Below are positions 58,373 through 64,000 of a stretch of DNA of 64,000 bases, in pieces. Origin of the DNA: Sipunculus nudus. Its lineage: Eukaryota; Annelida; Sipuncula; Golfingiida; Sipunculidae. The notes beneath the pieces were generated by a model that saw only the letters and a program-made list of their open reading frames with translations, had not been told where the DNA came from and made no database searches. Position 1 is the first letter of the stretch. Each line of letters starts with the position of its first letter. Location of the stretch: NCBI GenBank assembly GCA_026874595.1, contig CM049316.1:55685676-55749675 (forward strand). Reading direction: 5' to 3'. A program made the translations under genes and the position numbers.

Positions 58373-60021
58373 GCATACTAATTATAACAATTATCATAAC
58401 GATAACTTTTAAAATACGTGATTTCAATTATGATTACGATTACATGAAAATATCAGTGTAATTTATTACCATTATAATTACTTTTACAAGTAATCATGAT
58501 CATTACACTCATAATTACAAAATCAGTAATCCAACTTGAGTTTGTAATAATTACTATATATATATAATTTATAATAACACCAAAAGAATGTGTGATATTC
58601 TTTATAAATGTGTCATTTGGAACTAATGGGCTATGAAGTTAATTAAGCTGGAGTCAGAGCACTCCCATATGTAAATGATCAGTTGATGTGCTGGTTACTT
58701 TTATTCAACACCAGTCTCTGAAACTATGGGTGAAGTTACGTTGAGGAGATTGTTACATTTACCAAAATGTAATGGCTAATGCACCGGTCTGTTCAGTTCC
58801 TTAGATTATTTTTTTTTTCTAGAGAGAATTTACTGTATATAGAAGTATTGAACTAGTGAAATCTAAGTCAGTCTCTGATTATTTAAACATGCAGATTCGT
58901 ATTTGCAGTAACCAAAGAACATGATGTTGTATAAATGTACCTGGCCATAGTGGTTGATGTTTAGATTGTTCAACACTGTATACCTATACTGGTTGCTAGT
59001 TTCCCATGTTACAAAGTATGGCCTAGAGTAGAGCACCAGCAATTGATAACCTGTGACTTAATAATAGCCACTGTATGGGCTGCATCTGGCTTTTTCACCA
59101 GCTGGATATTTAGCTTTACATGACCTAAAAGCCTGAGCTGTTCTCCTCATGGACCTTGTTGGTTTAACAAACTGCATGGGTAGAGAGTATGCTACAAAGA
59201 AACCAGGCTCTTTTGATATCTATCTCTATATACTGGTGTGTACACCTCCTGGACTCTCTATGTAGTTCCATATCCTCCCCCCTTATTAGTTAATTAGCTG
59301 ATCATTACTAAACAGGATTAACCTGACCACAACTGACCGCATCTTTGTCAAATATCAGGTGTGAAATGTAATGTAATCCAATACTGTCCTCCAGCTGATT
59401 CATCTAGCTAGTGGCTCTAGGCATACATACTTAATAGAAAGCAAGCCCTTTACCCTTGAGTTTTGTTTAATATTTCAGTATATATATGCAAGTAAATGGA
59501 AGACATAGAGTGTCAATTTATTTGCCCCATTAAAATGTAAAAACTGATCTTTCAGGTATGATTGGTTGTTATATGCATTTAAGCCATGTAAGCCACTGAT
59601 CATATAATAGTTTGTATGGACATGATGTTGGACAAAGCTAGGTAACTGTTTATGGTAATGCATGGAAAATTAATCATAACTAGGTTTTAAATCTTTGCTA
59701 ATATACTAATGAGGTTATTTGCAAGTGAGGTAGCTGGCAGGTATATAATACCTGGCTCACTATAACTGCTTATTTTTTGCAATACCAATTACACAAGTTA
59801 GCATAGCTGAGAACTTTATCATGAGCACTTATATTTGGTCTTTAATAAAGTTAAAATAAACATACTAAACATGATAGAAATTAAATTTAATCATCTACTT
59901 TTTATTTTAAGTGATATAAATAAATACTACCATTTTAAAGAAAATAGTGAAAAGTAATTAGAGTAATCTATGATTACGACTACTTTTTCAATTTAATTGA
60001 TAATGATTACAATTACTATGC
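58373..60021. mobile_element. Possible non-autonomous DNA transposon with TAATTAC-rich ends
   Basis: GCATACTAATTATAA at 58373 and GCATAGTAATTGTAA (reverse complement, ending 60021) form imperfect inverted ends. ATGATTACGATTAC-type words cluster inside both. The middle 58600-59880 has no reading frame of note. Target duplication is unclear. In CMC2 intron 1. Confidence 0.4.
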
Positions 60022-60235
60022 TGTGAAAACAAAGAAAACTGAGTACAATGTTGTTTAATGTTGAGATAGGTAAGTTGAATACTGAAACAAGTTCTGTGTT
60101 CAACAGAATTCAGTAATAATTATACTAGTATACTGGTACATCAATTTTAAATCTTTTTGTAAAAAGGAAATTTTACAAGAACCAGGACACTTGACTGTTT
60201 TTTTTAATCAAGGAGACTCTTGTGCTTAATTGCAT

Positions 60236-60713
60236 TTTAAAGGGGCCCTATCACCTCTCTGACCTTTATAAACTAAAGGTAATCCCTTTGGTAATCCCTT
60301 CATAAAAAATAGGCCTGTAAACATGGAAATCACTGCACATCGGCTGATTGTTTTGTTATTTTTAATCAACACGTTTATAACATGGGGGGGGCTGCCAAAA
60401 TAATCCAAACAAATTCAACAAGGGCATCTGGCAGCAAGTCAGATAAATAATTTGCAAATGGCATTTTGCAAAAGTGACCTTTCTGCCTTCGCATATGTGC
60501 AACCTACCACATTAGGTTACATGTTTTTCCTGTTTGTCAACATTGCTGTCTTTACAAAGATGTTGTTGATAAACAGATTGACACATCCTGTACAAAGGCT
60601 GTATAAGAGCTTTTCACAACCAAAATTACCCTTAGATCATTAATATAAACACAGAGGAAGCCAGAAATCACATAACTTTTTTTTATAAAGGTAGGTGATT
60701 AGGCACCTTTAAA
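60236..60713. mobile_element. MITE with TTTAAAGGNGCC ends
   Basis: TTTAAAGGGGCCCTATCACCT at the left and, reverse-complemented, TTTAAAGGTGCCTAATCACCT at the right, a 21-bp terminal inverted repeat including a TTTAAA that may be target site. The interior matches the inverted partial copy at 26183-26395. The ends resemble the AGGGGCC family at 24.3 and 32.9 kb. Confidence 0.75.
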
Positions 60714-60719
60714 TTATAA

Positions 60720-61239
60720 CCTATCCTACCTGTTCATTATTTTGCAATTGAAGACCAGTTTAGTTTATTCCAAAATATAACAGAATTCTCTTCAGAATAA
60801 TGAAGACTGGCTAAACTTTTTGAACGCAAATAGATAACACAAAACTCACATGACAGGTGACTTCTTGTTCCACAATGCATGCCTAAAGATAATTTAAAAA
60901 AATAGCAATAGATAAGCATTGTATTTGTTCATTTAAAACTTTACTTGATACATATTTTATTAATAGAATCAAACTGTGTTTTGTTGATGCTGTAGGAACC
61001 CTGTAGAGGGCCTCAGGCTTTTGTTCAGAGTTACAAACAAAACTGATTTCTGCCAACAGGTGGCTCTGCAAAAGCCCCTTTGCAAAATTGTATGAAATAT
61101 ATCTTGATTTTGGACAAATAAGAAAAAATGGAGAACTAATGCCTCTGAAGCGTGGCAACAGAGGAGTTCATGGCCAACATCACTGAGACCACCATCTATT
61201 TTAATATAGATTCAGGTCTTGATTTTCATGTACTTACAG
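60720..61239. other. CMC2 intron 1, remainder
   Basis: No feature recognised; the branch region and pyrimidines before TACTTACAG at 61239 belong to the intron. Confidence 0.45.
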
Positions 61240-61247
61240 ATATTAAA

Positions 61248-61328
61248 ATGCATTGTGATCTCTCTCCACACTTGCATACTGAAGAATGCAACAGATTAAT
61301 AGAACTATTCCACAAGTGCCACAGAGAC
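61248..61328 (+). CDS. CMC2: CMC2 coding exon 1
   Basis: 27 codons from the conserved start to the first CX9C pair and HRD, before GTAAGT. Confidence 0.92.
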
Positions 61329-62565
61329 GTAAGTATTCATAACATTGGTCCAATCATGATCAATATTTGTGGGAATGTTGAGCATCTGTGAATGTTATTT
61401 AAACACTATTACACACTGAAATTGCTCTGACATTACAAATAGAGAATGGTCAATGAATAACTATAAATCTGACATGTAACTTTGAAAGGCAGACAAATAC
61501 TGTCTTACGGAAGATAAGTGTCATATAAAATCTTGTAAATTTTGATCCTTTCATATATTTGTGTTAGAGTGTATGCAGGTGTTGCATCCTTGTAATAAAA
61601 ATTTCCGAATTGAACATATGCTGTACTCGTGTAAAATATTAAATACAATTCACATTTCCTGTATTAAATATATGAATGATTTGGTGAATGCCTACCCTCA
61701 TTCATCACTGGCTGATTGATAACCACAATTGAATTTCTATTTTGAAAAAAAAAAGTTATATAAAAAATCAAGGGTTTGTGTAATGGATAAGTGTCCTGGA
61801 ATTGTAAATTTGAAAGGGATTTATATTAATAGATTGCATCTAGACTTTTACAGCAAAAAGCAATTGTGTACATACTCTTAGCAATGATATGGTTGTAGAT
61901 GCTTAGTAGAGCCTTACAGTTGTGGCAACCAAAATTTGCTGCAGGAAGAGTGTGCAGATAGGCTATGGCTAGCTGCCCATTGCCCACAATTTCTTGGGAG
62001 GCTGTGGATAGTGTGCAGCAATTACTCATTATTTTTAGTTCAGCTGACTATAAGTCATCTGAGCAATAGCAATGGTCCTTTCTCCATCTACTAGCCGGCC
62101 ATACCTCCATTTACAAGGCATGTTTTGAAAATCGTTAGACTTACAAATCCAAAATTATTTAAACAGTTAGATGTCCCCAAGTTTTCCTACTAAACCCAAA
62201 ACTGAGTCACTCCCTCTTTGTACCTTGAAATATTAAGAAAAAGCTGGAAAAGCTGTCATCTAAGCTTTCACAGTTGATAGACATTGCATACAAATCTCTC
62301 GGGCTGTCATCCAAGCCTTGCCCCAATATATAATAATATTCAACCCTATTAAAAATTTATTGAAACCTACCAGTTGTAGTACTGATGCACCAGCTTTGTC
62401 ATATATTTTAGACACAACCATCCTGCTAAAAGATTTTTTACTTAACTTTATTAATATAAATGAAGTATTCTATAAAATTTGTCCTGTTTTCAGCATCCAT
62501 TCAAAAAGTTTCTTGGACATTGCAATGACATTGATGCAGAGATGGGAAGATGTCTCAGAAAGGAG
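61248..62565 (+). CDS. CMC2: COX assembly mitochondrial protein 2 (CMC2), first two coding exons; 3' end outside window
   Basis: Exons 61248-61328 and 62494-62565 give 51 codons. The start MHCDLSPHLHTEECN corresponds to the conserved MHPDLSPHLHTEECN of the family. Two CX9C motifs, C15-C25 and C41-C51-type pairs (CNRLIELFHKC and CNDIDAEMGRC), define the twin-CX9C fold that is oxidised by Mia40/CHCHD4 in the intermembrane space. CMC2 supports cytochrome c oxidase biogenesis. The second exon ends CLRKE before a GTATGT donor, as expected from the vertebrate protein, which continues for about 28 residues. No suitable third exon is visible before 64000. A longer frame from 61152 is discounted, since an AG acceptor lies just before the family start. 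Divergent from CENPN. Confidence 0.9.
61330..62033. other. CMC2 intron between the coding exons
   Basis: AT-rich, nothing recognised. Confidence 0.4.
62034..62300 (-). repeat. Tail part of a tandem-core element, inverted
   Basis: The reverse complement matches 44130-44400, including the tail hairpin (62037-62064) and the TAGATGTCCCC / ACTTACAAATCC.AAA blocks. It lies in the CMC2 intron. Confidence 0.65.
62494..62565 (+). CDS. CMC2: CMC2 coding exon 2
   Basis: 24 codons in phase 0 between TTTTCAG and GTATGT, HPFKKFLGHCNDIDAEMGRC. Confidence 0.92.
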
Positions 62566-64000
62566 GTATGTGCTGTAACTAGATTTACAATATTTAATTT
62601 AGTAAACAAGTTGAAATGAAATCCAAAAACATCTTTACCTGATTTTTTCACATCCTTAAATGTTTATGTAACTTCATGAGACAAATACCTGTTCTTCCTC
62701 ATATACAGGGAAAATGGTAACCAGCCAGTTACAAAGTCTGCACAATGAAACATAAAGATCCTATCTTACTGTACATTCTATTAGATACACTCTTCAGGGC
62801 TCAACATTTACAGTTCACCACTTGCCCAGAGCAAGTAATACTTCCAGGAAATAATGCTGCTAAAAATCTACTCTTTTTGTCCAATTTGGCAAGTTAATCC
62901 AACATAAAAATTTGCTAAAGGGCCAGAATCTAGATTAATCTTTAGTTTGCTATATATTCTTTCTTTGGAAAAAATCAGTCAAAATAGATAGTGCGATAAC
63001 ATGTACGTCTTTATCTTTAAATTGACTGTACATTTATGTATATGTAAATAATTAAATTTGAATATTTAAATATTGTCTTACATGCAATAAAACATGTAAC
63101 AGTCATGTATGTGTTCCTGATTTTTGTTGTTTTAGTAAAAGTACATGTAGAGCAAGAAAAAGCAAGGTGTTACCTGCATGATTGTGCATGTACATTCAAA
63201 AGTTAATGTCAAATTGTGCTTTTGATAACTTCTAAAAAAAATCTGTGGTGTGTACATGTATAGTCTGTTCCACTACCCCTGTCCTGATGATTTTTTTCGA
63301 TTATCTCCATATATCAAACTTGCCAAAGTAAATTTGTACCTATGATAGAAAGAGGAAAATGCATAATTTTTGGTACCACACCTGCTTATGATATAAATAT
63401 TATTCACTTTACAGCCTGATTGACATGTCTCATATACCAGTATATCTATGGTTCATGGCATCCCCACCAATGGCCATTGTTTATCCTCCTTAGATATAAA
63501 TATGAAGTAATGTGAACTAACACTGAAGCACATGCAAGAGTCTCACTATAAACAGGGTCTGCAGCTCTTGATTTTTGGTCCTGTGAATATGGGTACCTCT
63601 TTTATGTGTAATGTCTATTATGCTGTCGTATTTGTTCCATGCCTAGTACATTTCATAGATTGGTGGTAAGCTGTCCCTAGAGAATAGACTTGTTTCTCAT
63701 AAAATAATTTTAAATTGTTTACAGGAAAACAACATTTAGTATGCCATATATCCAAAATAGCTAATTACACATTTTCCCCCTTCTGTCAGAGGGGCAAGAG
63801 TTTTGGCTTTCTTTATCTTGCAAAAAAATAATCATGAAAAACTAGGTGGATGGAGATGGTGCAATGCACCAGAGTTAAAACTGATTTTGTCAAACTCACC
63901 AAAAAGGAATATCCTGGTTGTGCTAAAACTTCATTCTCCAAGATTTGGTAAACTGTATCAAAGATAACCTGTAACTCAGCTTCAGCACAACAAGGTTTTA
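62566..64000. other. CMC2 intron to the window edge
   Basis: Searched for the last CMC2 exon without success: candidate acceptors at about 62708, 63135 and 63724 lead at once into stops or unrelated residues. Otherwise AT-rich, with no recognisable repeat. Confidence 0.5.

Noticed and set aside
61152-61247. Upstream extension of CMC2 to an ATG at 61152
   Set aside because: Residues before MHCDLSPHL have no family counterpart, and an AG acceptor at 61239 places them in the intron.

Overview
This window reads as nuclear DNA of a metazoan, most likely a bivalve mollusc. Every cellular gene is split into short exons by GT-AG introns, and the introns and spacers are AT-rich. They are packed with tandem-core repeats of a style familiar from clam and oyster genomes: ACGG/ACAG microsatellites, GGTGGCGCCACC palindromes and hairpin ends. 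The bivalve assignment rests on remembered repeat style, not on a search.

Four cellular genes can be supported. (1) 1480-16455, minus: the first eight coding exons (about 331 residues) of an alpha-helical, HEAT/ARM-like protein that I cannot name; it runs off the left edge. (2) 17719-27746, plus: RPP40, the p40 subunit of RNase P/MRP, complete in eight exons (360 codons), transcribed divergently from gene 1. (3) 34824-57876, minus: CENPN, the CENP-A-nucleosome reader of the inner kinetochore, complete in nine exons (348 codons). (4) 61248-62565, plus: the first two coding exons of CMC2, a twin-CX9C mitochondrial cytochrome c oxidase assembly factor; its last exon lies beyond the window. CENPN and CMC2 are head to head, as they are in human at 16q23.2.

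The rest is mobile DNA. A nearly complete DIRS-type tyrosine-recombinase retrotransposon (5071-10506, minus) sits in the large intron of gene 1. It has inverted terminal repeats, an internal complementary region, an open recombinase and RNase H, but a frameshifted gag and RT. Several MITE groups are recognisable: a TA-flanked element, hAT-like elements with 8-bp target duplications, elements with TTTAAA-flanked inverted repeats, a G-rich foldback element with a 9-bp target duplication, tRNA-derived SINEs and a LINE 3' end. The commonest class is a set of tandem-core elements, bounded by a head hairpin and a tail hairpin, resembling the bivalve pearl/Helentron-associated elements. They fill RPP40-CENPN spacer 27.9-34.6 kb and the CENPN introns, and are nested in one another.

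The genes have unrelated housekeeping roles (tRNA 5' processing, kinetochore assembly, respiratory-complex assembly). The meaningful arrangements are the two divergent promoters (about 16.5-17.7 kb and 57.9-58.1 kb). The most unusual non-genic structures are the hairpin-bounded modular repeats, the G-run foldback element, and an array of nuclear-receptor half-site clusters inside one nested repeat.
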